Shown: positions 1 through 28,118 of the stretch, in pieces
How the letters are laid out: the number at the start of each line of letters is the position of its first letter
How positions within the stretch are numbered: position 1 is the first letter of the stretch
Source of the DNA: Paragordius varius
Lineage: Eukaryota > Nematomorpha
Reading direction: 5' to 3'
Length of the DNA: 64,000 nucleotides
NCBI GenBank assembly: GCA_964247055.1
Contig: OZ176053.1
Span: 4,650,001-4,714,000 of the forward strand
Program-made: the position numbers and the translations under genes
Notes under the pieces: model-generated
What the model was told of the DNA's origin: nothing
Seen by the model: only the letters and a program-made list of their open reading frames with translations
Database searches by the model: none

Positions 1-184
1 TCTGACATGGAACTTTTTTTTCAAAACTAAATTTTGTTTAGATATTTTCGCATATTTATATAATTTTATTAAGATAGAAGCATAAATTTAAATTTGGAAC
101 GTTTCCTTCAGTAGTTTTATAAAAATCCTAATTTATATTTATTCTGGGGTATTTAGATACCCCAATTTAAATCGAAGTGTAACA
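1..184 (+). mobile_element. TTAA-flanked MITE, right end, cut by window edge
   Basis: This is the right-hand part of a roughly 580-bp non-autonomous DNA transposon family found at least seven more times here. It ends in the family's hairpin-forming motif (GGGGTATTTAGATACCCC at about 146-163) followed by a diverged terminus. The rest lies outside the window. The whole copies at 3671-4250 and 39298-39878 define the family. Confidence 0.75.
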
Positions 185-2625
185 CAATTTGGACATTTTT
201 TTGAAAAATTATTTTGCTTAAATTTAGCATAAAAAGTATTAAAATATCGCAATCACGGTTTGACTACGACGGTTTGCATATTATGTTTCAAAATCTTTTG
301 GTTGAAGATAAATTCTTCTAAAAATAAAATACATCCCTAACTATAAAAATCAAAATACTTGCACATAATTTTAGTTTTCATGGTAAGATCCTTAAGTGTC
401 ATATTTTTGAACACAGCTAAAAAGCCTTGTTTACTTATTATCAACACATAGAGTCGAGATGGCGCAATTAGAGATAAGAATATTTTTTTTATTCTCAATT
501 TGTTGAAGCTTTAATTGTTTTTTAAATCATGAGTATAAAATTGGTTTAAACGGAATTTCTACATATTTAATAATACCTCATTTTTTTGATTTAAATAAAT
601 TTACCTTCAAATATAAGTTAGAAAGCGATTTATTCATCAAAATTTTGAGGTGAGGTATTTTAGCTGCTTCTAATTGTATAGAAAAAGCGTATTTAGTTAA
701 ATATGTTTTTATAACGTTACCGGCATGTTTCAAAATACCATCAAACTTGCTTGAACTAAATTTGAAAAAAAATTATTTGAATATATAATATGCTTTTTTA
801 ATTTTTTATGATACCATAATATTAACAAAAGAGAAATAATCAGGATTATGGTTTAAGTTTGAGCTTACGAGATATTTAAGAAAGATATTTTTATTTATAA
901 CAATTCCATATCAAAAAATCGCAAAATTTGCCCATATTATCTTAATAAATTTTTTCGATGAATGCGCTTAATTATAAAATATCGCTAAAATATTGTATAT
1001 GAAAAAACAATTTTTATCAAATTTTAAATTTAGGATGTGGGCTCAAAAGTCTCAAAATTTTGGACCCGTCTAAAATGCGTTTTTAATAAATTAAACGTCG
1101 AAATGCCGATATTGAGGGATAAAAATTTTAGATATGTGCCAAAGTTTGACATTAAAAGTTTTTTAATAGAGAATTATTTAGGGGTATCGAGTTTTATGGT
1201 TTTCTGAAGCACGATAGAAAGTATATAAATAACTCTAAGATATTATAATAACCCTACTACCATATAATCCGATGAGAATATTTCTATAAGCTCGGATCTT
1301 TGATTAAAATATTTGTTTGGGTAAAAATTTAAATACACATTTTTGTTAAAAACACAATTTATATTAAGTTTTAATAGGTATAATTTAGAAAAACTATTTT
1401 TATACAGTTCACACTATGCTTCAATTTAAGATAATTGGTTTATAAAAATTTGCCATAAATTATATTTTTAAGCTAAATATTTTTTTCTTCGGAAAAAATT
1501 TTTTTTGATGTCATAATTAATAAGCATATATAAAAATTTTGTCGCGCTATCTCAGCTTTTTTGCTTTTAAAAAGAATTTTCTCAGACGGATCAGAAATTT
1601 TGTAACTTTCAGAGCTCCCATCTAAAAAAAAAAATTTTGTAAAATATTGTTTTGCTCTTTTATGTAGTTTATGAATATTAGAGATATTTTTTGAAATAAA
1701 TAAATAAATTTTACCACAAAAACTTTATATAACAAAATGTGCGCAAATTATGTCCTTTTCAGATTTAAAAAGTTACAAAATTGTAAATATCTTTTATAAG
1801 GGCAACCAAAAGCACCATGATAATCTTGATAAAGTTTCCCATCAGAATAAATATTTTTCATCATGTTTTTTATACCACAATTCTTTTTTTAATTGACATA
1901 ACGTGGCGGATCGCTACGTTCCGATACAGCGCAATTACTGAAAAAGTGTTCACTCTTTAAATCCTACGCACCAAATATAACCAATTATGTTACTGTCTAT
2001 AATTCGCTTTAATTAGAAATACCCCATAAAATAATGCTGCTAAAAAATGCAGAAAAACTATGGTGCCAAAAATTTGTGAAGTTTACAATATAACGGAGAT
2101 CATAGAATTCATATTTTTAAAATCAATATCATAAAAATTTTACAAGTTATTAAATTATAAATCCCCAGGAAAAAGACATCTAAGAAAACGTTTTATCAAT
2201 AAAATTAATACTTCTTAACCTTTTAAGGTACAGAGAGATTTTAAAACCTAATACAAATTCGATATTGGGCCAAATTTAAAAATATGCTTTCTTTAGATTT
2301 TAAATCCCATGATTAAAAATATTTTTTTTAAAAAAATTTAAAATGTATTAAACCTCGCCGGCATTAAAAGGCAAATAAATGTATAATATGGTTGAAAAAT
2401 AAGAAAATATACTTTCTAGTGGTATACCAGTATTGATATTAATTTAAAATAAACTGTCTGTGTTAATCGGATTTTAAAGCTTTCCCGGTTCGAAACTCTA
2501 CAAGTCCAAATCTAAACTCTAGAAATTAAAAAAACTGTTAAAATTTATAGTTTTTTAATATAAAAAATAATGCTTGATAATAATTATATTTTAACCTAAA
2601 AATTTCAAAACATTTACAATTTTTA
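185..2625. other. AT-rich decayed repeat DNA without a gene
   Basis: No exon-like stretch could be supported here. Parts at about 640-1320 resemble the dispersed foldback family seen at 38.3-39.2 kb and 46.3-48.5 kb: for example the segment near 1205 matches the one near 46692, and the segment near 718 is the inverted counterpart. The rest is low-complexity AT-rich sequence. Confidence 0.5.
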
Positions 2626-2740
2626 TACTTCGATTCCAATTAGTGTGGTGACTCCAGACCATATTTAAAGAAAATAAAAAACTACTGAAAGGAACGGAAT
2701 TTTATTTGCCTCTATGCCTCCAAAATCGGGGATTATAAAA
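2626..2740 (-). mobile_element. Degenerate fragment of the TTAA MITE
   Basis: A short, strongly diverged piece of the MITE's right end in minus orientation. It begins with a variant of the CTTCGATTC terminus and keeps the run equivalent to AAAACTACTGAA. Confidence 0.5.
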
Positions 2741-2769
2741 ATATATCCTGATGAACTTTATATATGCTG

Positions 2770-2980
2770 ATACTAAAATCGATCAGGATTATCATGGTGC
2801 TTTTGGCTCTTACGAGCACTATGAGAGAATTATTACTTTTGTACTAGCTGCTGCATATCAGAAAATGGCAAAATTTGCTTTTATGAAACAAACATTTTTG
2901 GTGAAAGCTAAATGCTCTATTTCAGCTAAAATTCATTATAGATTTTATATAAAAAGCAAAAAAACATTTTTAAAAATTTA
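2770..2980 (+). repeat. Dispersed foldback family A, one arm
   Basis: This segment matches, with many substitutions, 46297-46440 on the same strand and 39030-39180 and 48300-48460 on the opposite strand. Shared landmarks are a GTGCTTTTGG block, AAAATGGCAAAATTTG, and GTGAAAGCTAAATGC. The short open frame over it is not coding-like, because the match is at DNA level in both orientations. Confidence 0.6.
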
Positions 2981-3666
2981 TATTTTGGATGTGTCCGAAG
3001 GCCCCAAATTTTTATGTCTCGGTGCGCGATAAAAATTTTATGCTAAGATGACTAAAAATATTAAAAAATGCATACTTTTTAAAATGTAATAATTAATGTT
3101 TTTTGAATTGTACTCTAAACACACTAAGATATGAACCTCTTTTTCTATATCTTTCGTAGATGCTGAACATAGCTCAGAATATAAAGATTTGTTCGCTAAA
3201 CTTTGTATCATTTTATAAAAAACACAATTTACATTCAACAGAAGTTTGAAAACAAAGATAATAGTAATGATCAGTTTATCCAAATATATAGTTAAAGGCT
3301 CAAACATAAAGGCCAAAAACTTCATACATTTCCTCGCAGAGTATATGAATTTTATGAAGATATTGTTTAACGATTTCGGACCTAGTGTAAGTGCTAACTT
3401 TTGCAATGGTAATTTATTCCATACCTTTAAAATATTTGATTATAACAGACTTGTTTCATTAATTACTCCTTTATCGAAGAACGAAGCGAAAGTGTTGCAT
3501 TTAAGTGTTTAGGTCTGGGGTCCAAAACTACAAAATGTAATCTGGTACAAAAAATGAAAAGATATTGAGGTGTTATAATGGATTTTATACAAAAATTCGC
3601 AATAAAAAAATTAATCTACTTATCAAACAAATTATTTTTCTGAAATATGTTGGGTTTTTATATGAT
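2981..3666. other. Intergenic AT-rich DNA, nothing recognised
   Basis: No exon, RNA gene or bounded repeat could be supported. Short open frames on both strands overlap one another and look like chance in AT-rich DNA. Confidence 0.4.
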
Positions 3667-3670
3667 TTAA

Positions 3671-4250
3671 CACTTCGATTCAAATTGGGGTATCTAAATA
3701 CCCCAGACAAAATTTAAATTAAAATTTTTAAAAAACTACTGAAGGAAACGGTCCAAATTTATATTTATACTTCTATCCTGATAAATATTATATAAATATG
3801 CCAAAATATCTTGATAAAATTTTGTTTTGAAAAAAAGTTCCATCTCAAACTACTTCGACGCCATTTTTATTTTAAAAAATTTTTGCAAAATATCGTTTTT
3901 ATTGAATTTTAAGGGTAAAACTAAAGCTAATTTTTTATATAAATTACATCTAACATTGATAGAAATAGATAAAGCGGTTTATTTTGTATTATTTTTTAAT
4001 TTTAAAATTTGACACATGTCACGTTGACGAAATTTTTACCTTTCGGTTTTAGCTCAAAATAAGTAATATCAAGTATTTTTCAATATAATTTTTTTTATAT
4101 TTCGGTGTTTTAATGTTATATAAGTGCAAAATTTTGCCATGGTTTCGATGCCTTCCATACTTTTAAAGTATTTGATTTTAAACAGGCCTGGGGTATCTAA
4201 CTACCCCAATTTGAATCGAAGGACTAAAATGAGTGTGTTGTATCCAAGTG
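3671..4250 (-). mobile_element. TTAA MITE (piggyBac-like), complete copy
   Basis: A 580-bp element in minus orientation, flanked on both sides by TTAA (3667-3670 and 4251-4254), the target site used by piggyBac-type transposases. Its ends are inverted: the left begins CACTTCGATTCAAATTGGGG, and the right carries the same block after an extra segment of about 27 nt before the tip. Each end also has a GGGGTA...TACCCC stem. It codes for nothing. A host start codon lies 97 bp downstream at 4347. Confidence 0.85.
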
Positions 4251-4346
4251 TTAAAAAATTATTTAATATCCTGTATTTCAATAAGGAAAACATCTCAACT
4301 ATTGTATTTCAACAGTTGTTGCAACTCTACCAAATTTAAATTTTTT

Positions 4347-4617
4347 ATGTCGATTGATAAAATTAATTTGTATGACGATATAAAATACATTGCAGAAGAC
4401 CGAAAAAATCAAGAAACTCAAACATGTAGTGAGGTATAAATAGGTTAATTTTAAGCTGGATAATGAAGAGATTTTACGGCTGAGAAAAAGCATTATCGTA
4501 TTATATACTATGGCTGATGACAGAATAAAAGAGATTGCTAAATCAAAAGATAAACTAATGGTTAAAAACACAAAACTTTTAAAAGAAAATAGGGAGTTAA
4601 AACTTGCCATGAAGTAA
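4347..4617 (+). CDS. Small coiled-coil protein, two exons, 22-nt intron
   Basis: The exons are 4347-4433 and 4456-4617, split by a 22-nt GT-AG intron at 4434-4455. The spliced frame codes for about 82 residues from ATG to TAA. The first exon is acidic (LYDDIKYIAEDRKNQET). The second is a charged heptad-like helix rich in K, E and L and ends in KENRELKLAMK, so a coiled coil is likely. I do not recognise the family. It has no signal peptide or membrane segment. Its 3' end faces the COQ4 stop codon 102 bp away. The frame stays open across the junction only if the tiny intron is removed, and that intron has the same form as those in the recognised genes nearby, which supports a real gene. The ATG lies just downstream of a MITE. 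Confidence 0.7.
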
Positions 4618-4719
4618 ATGCATTAATTATTTTAGAAAACATGAAGAATCTATATCAAAAGTTATGAATAATTTATCCATATAAATTAAAAATATAGCCA
4701 AAAAATTTATAAATAAATT

Positions 4720-6427
4720 TTATATTATATTTGGTGGTTCAATGATATTATGTATTTTACGAAATTCATTCAAAGGCATTCGCCAATATTTTTCATAATA
4801 TATTGACATAAGAAAATCGGCTTTGTATCCACAATCTATTGCCCATTGCTGATATTTCTCCAAGTACAATTGTTTTTGTCTAATTAAAAATCGTAAATAT
4901 AAAAAATATATTTAAAAAATAACATTTGTTTTTATTAAAATTTAATATTTATTTCTGTCGGTTAAAGTGACCAGATGACTAATCAATTACAGCATTATTT
5001 CCAGAAATAGGATTCTTTTATGGCTGCGTCGTTATGTATACTTGTTTAAAAAATGATATATGGATCACAACGATGGCAAATAAAATCTTTATGATTTAGT
5101 ATTAAAATAGTAAATCTAAATGGAGGTAGCCTATCTATAACATACCGTTATCGCATATAAGCCATTCCTAAGCTCAAAGCATAACATTATAATATTTCAT
5201 TAATTGGGTTCTCGTAACTGTGTTCAGTAATAATAAGCAGTATTTTTGATTGTAGTTTAATGTTGCCGTTATGTTAACATATGTAATTAACATTTTAGCT
5301 GAAACTTTTTAAAATGCATTATTGAGCGGTTAAACTACTTGCTGTCTTATTTTGATATAAAACCTAGCTAATACTATTTTTGTAGATATAACTTATCCCT
5401 TATACTTTGGTGTAAATCTGAATGGGCCAAATAAGGAGGCTAGAATGCACATGGGAAGGCCTGTTTGAATGGCTTCAACCCATTTGACACAAACTTCACC
5501 CAACATATTTGTGGGCATCCCCAACACCGTGTGTGATAAATCATGGATTTCTCGATACCGTTGCATGATGTAAGCTAATTCAGGATCATTAACAAAATGA
5601 ACAGGTTTTCTTGTGTCAGGACTAACATTCTATAGCCACATAAATTTGATAGAATATACATTTTATTTTTTATTATAGGGTAAGGGTTTAAATTATATAA
5701 ATAGACCCAATGGGGTTCAACATTCATCTTCCAGTGCTCACAATGGCGGATAATTGTTCAGACTAGGTTAAAAAACTATATTGTCAAATGTGATCCTATT
5801 CGACCATTACCATAATTAACGCGTAGTCAAAGTCCAAAGAATAATCTTTTATATTATTTAACACTAAATGGTGAATACCTCGCTATATTAAATACAAATA
5901 AATATATATAAAAACCCGTAGTCAGCTTCTTTATTTTTATAGAAACCAAAACGTTAAGTCCAATGCTTTGTTAATTTGAATAGCCTATATAGGGTTTAAC
6001 ATTATTTTTAATAAAAATATATGACAACCAAAATTATTTTAAATACATGTATTGATAATATATATTTACATTTACTATGTACCATCTAGCGTAATTATAT
6101 CCTAGGGTATCTGTAGGGAGTGAATAGAGTTCATTAAAATCAAAATACATGCTATTAATACGCGGTTTATCTCTTGTCACCTAATTAAATAAATATTACT
6201 GGAGGATTTGGGCACCTTCAATGCTGTTACGAAGTTTTTTTCTTATCTTAATTAAAGAGCGGTTTGCTAAAGTCTCGCCAAAAGTCGCAATCATATCTAC
6301 AACTTCAAATTGTTTTGTTACCATCTCTTTTTGGATCTATCATACAAAGTAAGCCCGAACCAATAGTTAAAACCGTTTTTTGAAGAAAATTCGTTGGTAT
6401 AAATGTAGTGTGTATTGGCGATCCCAT
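4720..6427 (-). CDS. COQ4: Ubiquinone biosynthesis protein COQ4
   Basis: COQ4 organises the ubiquinone-biosynthesis complex on the matrix side of the mitochondrial inner membrane. Exons in order of transcription are 6322-6427, 6200-6296, 6076-6172, 5406-5629 and 4720-4879, giving about 227 residues. Introns are 25, 27, 446 and 526 nt. Visible family features are [12 protein letters not shown] near the start, [44 protein letters not shown], and the metal-binding signature [17 protein letters not shown], which fits HDxxH-x11-E. The C-terminus matches the family ([17 protein letters not shown]). The chosen ATG leaves only a few residues before the family homology, so the usual mitochondrial presequence is missing or lies on an exon I could not see; there is a stop codon in frame upstream. 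The gene is divergent from BORCS8, with 43 bp between the start codons. Confidence 0.93.
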
Positions 6428-6470
6428 TAGCCATCTGGTTTTACCGTACTAGCTTTTACACACATGTGTC
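6428..6470. promoter_or_regulatory. Shared 43-bp spacer between divergent COQ4 and BORCS8
   Basis: The start codons of COQ4 (minus) and BORCS8 (plus) are separated by only 43 bp, so both promoters must overlap each other or the genes. No TATA box is visible in the spacer. If COQ4 has an unseen upstream exon, that exon would overlap BORCS8. Confidence 0.5.
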
Positions 6471-6812
6471 ATGAGCAAATTGGAAACAGCAGCGAAAATT
6501 GGTATTTTATTTTTTATTTTAACTAGCTGTGGATAGATTTGTGGAAAATATTGAAATTGTTGCAAATGAACCTTCTCTAGCCCTTTTTAGGATATCTGAA
6601 CATGTTAGAAAATCATTGTTGGAACTCACCAAATCCAAAGTTTTATGTTTTTAATATATTAGTTATCAATTGAAAATACGCATGAAAAGCTGCTGGGAAG
6701 TATGTATGACATCGACTCTTCTATTAATGTATTATCAAAATATGAGAATAGTTTAAAGACTTGTAAAGATATTCATTCAGCGCTACATACTATCGTATCA
6801 AATATAAAATAG
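6471..6812 (+). CDS. BORCS8: BORC complex subunit 8
   Basis: BORCS8 is a small subunit of BORC, the lysosome-surface complex that recruits ARL8 and kinesin for lysosome movement. Exons are 6471-6501, 6527-6639 and 6663-6812, coding for 97 residues. Introns are 25 and 23 nt. The diagnostic block is residues 12-45: VDRF-ENIEIVANEPSLALF, then RISEHVRKSLLEL. This aligns with the human sequence reading KFTESVYVLANEPSVALY followed by RLQEHVRRSLPEL. The rest is helical and more diverged, and the human proline-rich tail is absent. The stop codon is 29 bp from the stop codon of the opposing alanyl-tRNA synthetase gene, so the two 3' untranslated regions very likely overlap. Confidence 0.9.
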
Positions 6813-6813
6813 A

Positions 6814-6819
6814 TTTATT
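6814..6819 (-). terminator. Likely polyadenylation signal of the alanyl-tRNA synthetase
   Basis: AATAAA on the minus strand, 22 nt past the synthetase stop codon. Cleavage at the usual distance would fall inside the last coding exon of BORCS8 on the other strand. Confidence 0.5.
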
Positions 6820-6841
6820 TATGATAAATGCGTGCAAAAAA

Positions 6842-22288
<15,447 letters not shown>

Positions 22289-22528
22289 TTACGAAATATA
22301 TGATTTAAAAATTGATCTCATTAAAAACTGCAAAATCAGGAGATATATGGATTAGAATATTGAAAGCCGTTTTATCTACATGCGCATTTTGAGTGTTATG
22401 TTTCACATGGCCGTGACCCTATTTTTCAACAAGATATTCCATACATTATCATAATAAGCCAGTCATTATTTTTTAAAAAATAATATAGCTAATATTATGG
22501 GCCTATTTCTCAACTCACGGGTCTCTAG

Positions 22529-22660
22529 CGGTTTAGAAAATGTTTTGTGCAAAGACAAATGCATCTTGATTGGCAAATTCTTTACAGAGGTCACGATTAC
22601 GACGCATATACAGCTCGCAAATATTTTATAAAGTCTTTTTTTACCGAATCAATAGCATAA
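22529..22660 (+). other. Candidate coding exon upstream of the synthetase
   Basis: A 43-codon open stretch preceded by a possible splice acceptor (TCTCTAG). It reads FRKCFVQRQMHLDWQILYRG and continues with DYDAYTARKYFIKSFF. The composition looks protein-like, and a loose similarity to LYR-motif proteins is possible, but I cannot assign it. It would be divergent from the alanyl-tRNA synthetase start at 22270. It may be chance. Confidence 0.3.
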
Positions 22661-23929
22661 TTTAGGTCAAGATTTATGAATCCAATCTAAATGCAACCTT
22701 CTAGCTAACAACTTACAAATTAATATAATTCCGTAGAGAGCTTAATATTAAAAAAGGGATGGGCCATTTTCGCAGACCGTTTAAATCAGTGGTACTCAAA
22801 CCGCGGCCCTAAGAGTGCTTAAAAATTGCCCTATGACCAAATTAATTTTATTTTTTATGGATGAATTTTTAAAATAGACATAAACGAATTTTCGACTATT
22901 TAAATTTTAATTTATTTTCTTAAGATATTATTTTGGTATATATACCCAATTTGAAATGGAGAAAATTTTCCTAATTAAAATGATTTCAAAATTTTGGCAC
23001 ACGTTGTTTCTGCTGTATTTTCTTTTCTATTTGGAATTATTGAATTTCTTTTTGGTATTTAAACAGCCTTTCACCCAAACTTGCATATACATATTCTTTT
23101 CAATGTTATCCTGCATCATTTATATAATTCATTCCCATAAAATATTTTCGAGTCAACTTCATTAAATTTCGACCTGTTTTTTTAATGCATAATTAAAATT
23201 ATATTCTAATTTTTTTAAAAAAAATACATAATATTTAAACATAAATTTAAAGAATGACATCTAATGCTAAAAACGTAAATTATTCGATGAAAATCGCACC
23301 CTTAAAAAAAGAATGGGAAGAACAATTCTTTGTCGTTTTAAATAAAAACAGACAATTTACAATACATCATTTTCATAAAATACCAGAAAATCATGAGAAA
23401 AGATATAGCTAACCACATCCGTGACAGAGTATTCAACCGCCGTAAATTCAAAAACCTTCAAAGATATCCCCAGTGATGATTCTTTTGTACACCGTTGTGA
23501 GATAACTAGCCTTAGCAAAAAATAAATAGATTTTTTGTTTTAAGACATGAAATTCTTTTATTTATAAAAGATAACAGAATGACGGGAAATTAATAGTGAC
23601 AAATGGTGGGTTTTATTAGCCTATCTTTGCGACATTACTTATAAATTTAGTATTTTTAAACAAGTCTTCAAGGGAGCAAAATAATAACCAAATTTGCTAA
23701 TAAAATATCTGCTTTTGAAGAAAAATTAATAATATATAAACAAAATTATATAAATAACTCCTATATTTTCCAACAATTATATCGATTCATAAAGAAAATA
23801 TGGAATTTACCGCGAAGATTAATTTAATAATAGACAATCATCTAACATTTAAATGAGATGAAATTCAGATTTAAAGAATTAAGAAATATTAAAATCGCTT
23901 TAAAACTCGTTGAAAATCCATGGCATATG

Positions 23930-24120
23930 TGTTAATTGGTTATAACCTTAAGTTATATTATTATTATTTATTATATAATTTATATGACATTGTATGTACA
24001 AGTATTCTAATTATAGTTGCCAACTTTATAACCTTAAGTTAAATTATACGACATTGTAGTTAATAAATGTACTTAATTTGAGTTATTAATTCATATGTCG
24101 TCTCTATTCTAAGCGCATTA
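23930..24120 (+). repeat. 5' LTR of the gypsy element
   Basis: A 191-bp repeat beginning TGTTAATTGG and ending CGCATTA. It is nearly identical to 27931-28118. Confidence 0.95.
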
Positions 24121-27100
24121 TTGGTGCCGTTAATGGACGAAATTTCCAAAATCAGTATTAACGAATACGATCCAAACACTAATTTTAAACAATACTTAAA
24201 GCACGTGAATCGTATCTTAATCGCTAAAAACATTAATCCAAATGATGAAATATTTAAACTTATTCCTGGCCTATGCAGGACTACGCACAATCTCTAAACT
24301 GGAAAACCAAGCGTTTCCTACGAAAATAGAGGAGATGACATGGGCTCAAATTCAAAAATTGGCAATGCAAATCTTTGCCCCGGACAAAAGCATATGGCTG
24401 AGTCGTAAAGAATTCTTTAAAACAACCAGACAAGAAGGCGAACCAATCATGAGTTATATGGAAAGATTAAAAGTACTAGCTGACGATTGTGATTTTGAAG
24501 GCAATATCTCATACTTATTAAGAGATGTTTTCTTGATAGGACTAAATATGCCAATCCTAGAACGGGAATTACATATAAGATTCCCCACGGGTCAAAATGA
24601 AGGCGAACCAGTGTCACTACAAATGGTAATTGATATGGCGCATTCCCTCGAAGTGATTGAACCGAAGGTGCTGAAAATCCGCCAAGAAAGAACCATACAC
24701 CAAAGAGACTGCCAAAGATGTGGGAAATGTCATGCAATCGATAAATGCAGTGCAAAGGGTCAACGATGCTATAAGTGCGGAAAATACAACCATTTTGCAA
24801 AGTATTGCCGAACCAAATATCCCACCAAACCAGGTATTCGGGCAGTGACAAATTCAACGGGGATGGGCCCAACGATAACAGTGCAACTTAACGGAATAGA
24901 AACATCAATGTTGTTTGACACCGGTGCTGATGTGACAGTTATCAATGAGAGATGCTGGAAATCAACAGGAAAACCACGACTGGAGGTAGGACAAAGACTA
25001 TCCACATACAATAATGAAACTATCCCGACCATGGGTAAAACAGAATTGCGCGTAACAATGAACGGTACGACAAAAACCCTTGAATGTTTAGTAACCGAGG
25101 GAGATCGGCCATTAATTTTTGGTCTCCCTTGGATCCGTGCATTTGCTTTAAATTTACCAGATAATGTGATGATCAATAATATAACTAATAAATCTATATA
25201 TAACCAGTATAATAGGTTGTTCTCGGACGGGTTAGGCTGTCTTAAGGATATGGAGGTATCGATTGTGATAAAAAATAATGCAACACCCAAAATATACCCC
25301 TGCAGGAGAGTTCCCCTACCCCTCCAAGAACGTGTGGAAAAGGAACTAGATAGATTGATAAACCTAGGTGTCTTGAGAAAAATTGGCCCAAATAGGGAGC
25401 GAATATCGTGGGCCACACCAACAGTAAATATATTAAAACTAAATGGCCAAATAAGGATATGTGCGGATTTTCGAATCAGCCTCAATCCTCATTTTCTACC
25501 CGATTCCCACGTAATCCCCACCTTTGTTGAACTAATCTCAAGAACAGCTCAAGGGACAGTTTTTACGTCACTAGACCTGAAGGATGCTTACCTGCAAATT
25601 CCCATAAAACAATCATCACAACCACTACTGACCATAACTACCCATCAAGGTTTTTATTGTTACCAACGACTTCCATTTGGGTTGACTACGGCCCCTCATA
25701 TATTTCAACGAATCATGGATAATTTGATTGGTGATATACCAGGTATATGTATCTATTTAGATGACATATTAATATCAGGTAAAACAAGAACCGAACATGA
25801 CGCCACATTGACCAGGGTATTGCAACGATTGGAAGCTGCAGGGTTGAAACTGAGCAGAGACAAATTGCAACTTGCCGTTTCATCTGTCAATTACATGGGA
25901 TATGAAATTTCAAAGAATGGAATTCGTCCCACCAATGACAAAATTCAAGCTTTGATCAATTGTCCGAGACCCACCAATAAGACAGAACTAAGATCATTTT
26001 TAGGACTGCTAAACTTTCATGAACGATTCACAAATCTCCATCAAGCGATATGCAACCTCCACAGAAACACAGGTTCAATTAGACCATGGGCCTGGACCGA
26101 GATAGAAGAAGAGGAGTTCCAATCCGCAAAACAACTAATGATAAATTACAATACATTAATACCGTATAACCCAAATTGGCCAATACTAATAGAAACAGAC
26201 GCATCAAACAAGGGATTTGGAGCGATCTTACTACATATTACCCCGGAAGGAAAGCGTTCCATATCATACGCTTCACGCAAATGCACCGATGCCGAAACCA
26301 ATTATTCAACAATAGAGAAAGAAGCAAAAGCTATCACGTATGCTATAGAAAAATTTAAACCATTTATATATGGTAGAAAATTCAAAATTATAACCGACCA
26401 CAAACCACTAATCGGGTTATTTGGTCGAACTCGAAATTTACAAAATATTAATAATGCTAAACTTCTTAGATGGATCTATAAAACATCGGGATACGACTAT
26501 GAAATCGAATATAAAAAAGGGCAAAACAACTTAGCCGACGCTCTATCCAGATTACCAAATAATGATAATACCATGGAGGTGCAAAATGAAGATGATGAGG
26601 TATCACACACGGTAAAATTTTTAACTATGAATAAATTTAATTTAAGTAAAGAGTTAGTGGAGGAGGAGATAAGGTTAGATCCATTGGCAAACAAACTTAA
26701 ATCAGCAATAAGAACAAATGATTGGAGTGATCCAAGTATAAAGGAATTTCTGAAATAAAAAATGAGATTCAAATATACTATAATCTTTTATTTGTAAATG
26801 ACAGATTACTAATACCCACATCCTTGCAGCGGGAGGTAATGAAATTCCTACATACTGGACATAACGGAGCGCAATCGATGAAACAACAAGCAAGACAATC
26901 CATATATTGGCCAAACTTAGAAAAAGATTTAGAAAATTTTGTAGAAACATGTGAACAGTGTCAAAGAAACAAGCCTAATATAAAGGAAAATCCAACGTGG
27001 AAATGAAATTTCAACACCGCGTTGTGGGAGAGAATTCACATCGACATAGCCGGCCCCATAGATGGTTATTTTTGGTTAGTTACCATTGATAGCGCTTCAA

Positions 27101-27930
27101 GATGGGTTGAGGTGGATCTACTCAAATCGATAACCTCACAACAATTATTGAATTGTTTAGAAAAACACATGGCCAGATTTGGTTTTCCGAGACAGATAGT
27201 CACTGATAATGGGCCATACTTTACATCCCATGAATTCAGAAGTACCTTACATAATCTTAATATAAAACATATTTTAGTGAGTCCATACCATCCCAAGTCC
27301 AATGGATTGGTTGAAAGATGTATTGCAACCCTCAAATTCAGATATAGAGCTACGAAAACGCAAACAATGCATGCCCACGAGGCAATCAACACGATTTTAT
27401 ATGGCTATCGAAATTCAACACACAGTGCCATTATGAATACACCATCACAAGTCTTTCTGAAGAGACACCCAAATGGTCCGATGTCATGGCTCAAAACACA
27501 AACAACTGAGTTTATCGATAATGAAATAGAACCGACTCGCCAGTTCGTTCCAAGAGAGAAGGTTTTTATAAAAAATGAAATAGAAAAAGGATGGAGGGCA
27601 GGGGAAATATTAGAACGCAGGGGTCCATTGTCATATATGGTAACAGACGAAACAGACAGAGTTCTTAGAAAACACACTGATCAATTAAAACAAAGCATGG
27701 AATGTCCGAGAACAAGCACGCCAGCGCCCGAAACACCAATTAATTCCGAAGAAAATACCTCTACTCCACCAGATCTCGAAGCCGTAAACAATAATATACA
27801 ACCATCGCCGATAGGCATAACCACACAGGATAATAACGTAGCTCCAACAACGAATATAGACATGCCTAAACCCAGGTACCCACAACGCCAGCGAAAACCC
27901 CCAGACCGCTTTACTATAGGGGGAAGATAA

Positions 27931-28118
27931 TGTTAATTGGTTATAACCTTAAGTTATATTATTATTTATTATATAATTTATATGACATTGTATGTACAAG
28001 TATTCTAATTATAGTTGCCAACTTTATAACCTTAAGTTAAATTATACGACTTTGTAGTTAATAAATGTACTTAATTTTAGTTATTAATTCATATGTCGTC
28101 TCTATTCTAAACGCATTA
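27931..28118 (+). repeat. 3' LTR of the gypsy element
   Basis: A 188-bp repeat matching 23930-24120. It starts immediately after the element's last stop codon. Confidence 0.95.

Larger units (their letters stand above)
23930..28118 (+). mobile_element. Ty3/gypsy LTR retrotransposon, young, broken
   Basis: A 4.19-kb fossil with LTRs at both ends and a 5-bp target duplication ATATG (23925-23929 and 28119-28123). A primer-binding site begins TGGTGCCG at 24122. A polypurine run (GGGGGAAGA) precedes the 3' LTR. The parts follow Ty3/gypsy order: a Gag region with a CCHC zinc knuckle, aspartic protease, reverse transcriptase, RNase H, then integrase with its zinc-binding and catalytic regions. No envelope gene is seen. 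The coding part is nearly full length but broken in about two or three places. The LTRs differ at only a few positions and one 3-nt gap, so insertion was recent. It landed in a hAT element. Confidence 0.95.

Noticed and set aside
2751-3512. Open frames of 88-122 residues on both strands
   Set aside because: They overlap each other and coincide with a dispersed repeat conserved at DNA level in both orientations.
24060-27885. Several open frames on the minus strand across the gypsy element
   Set aside because: They are antisense shadows of the element's coding region and have no family features.
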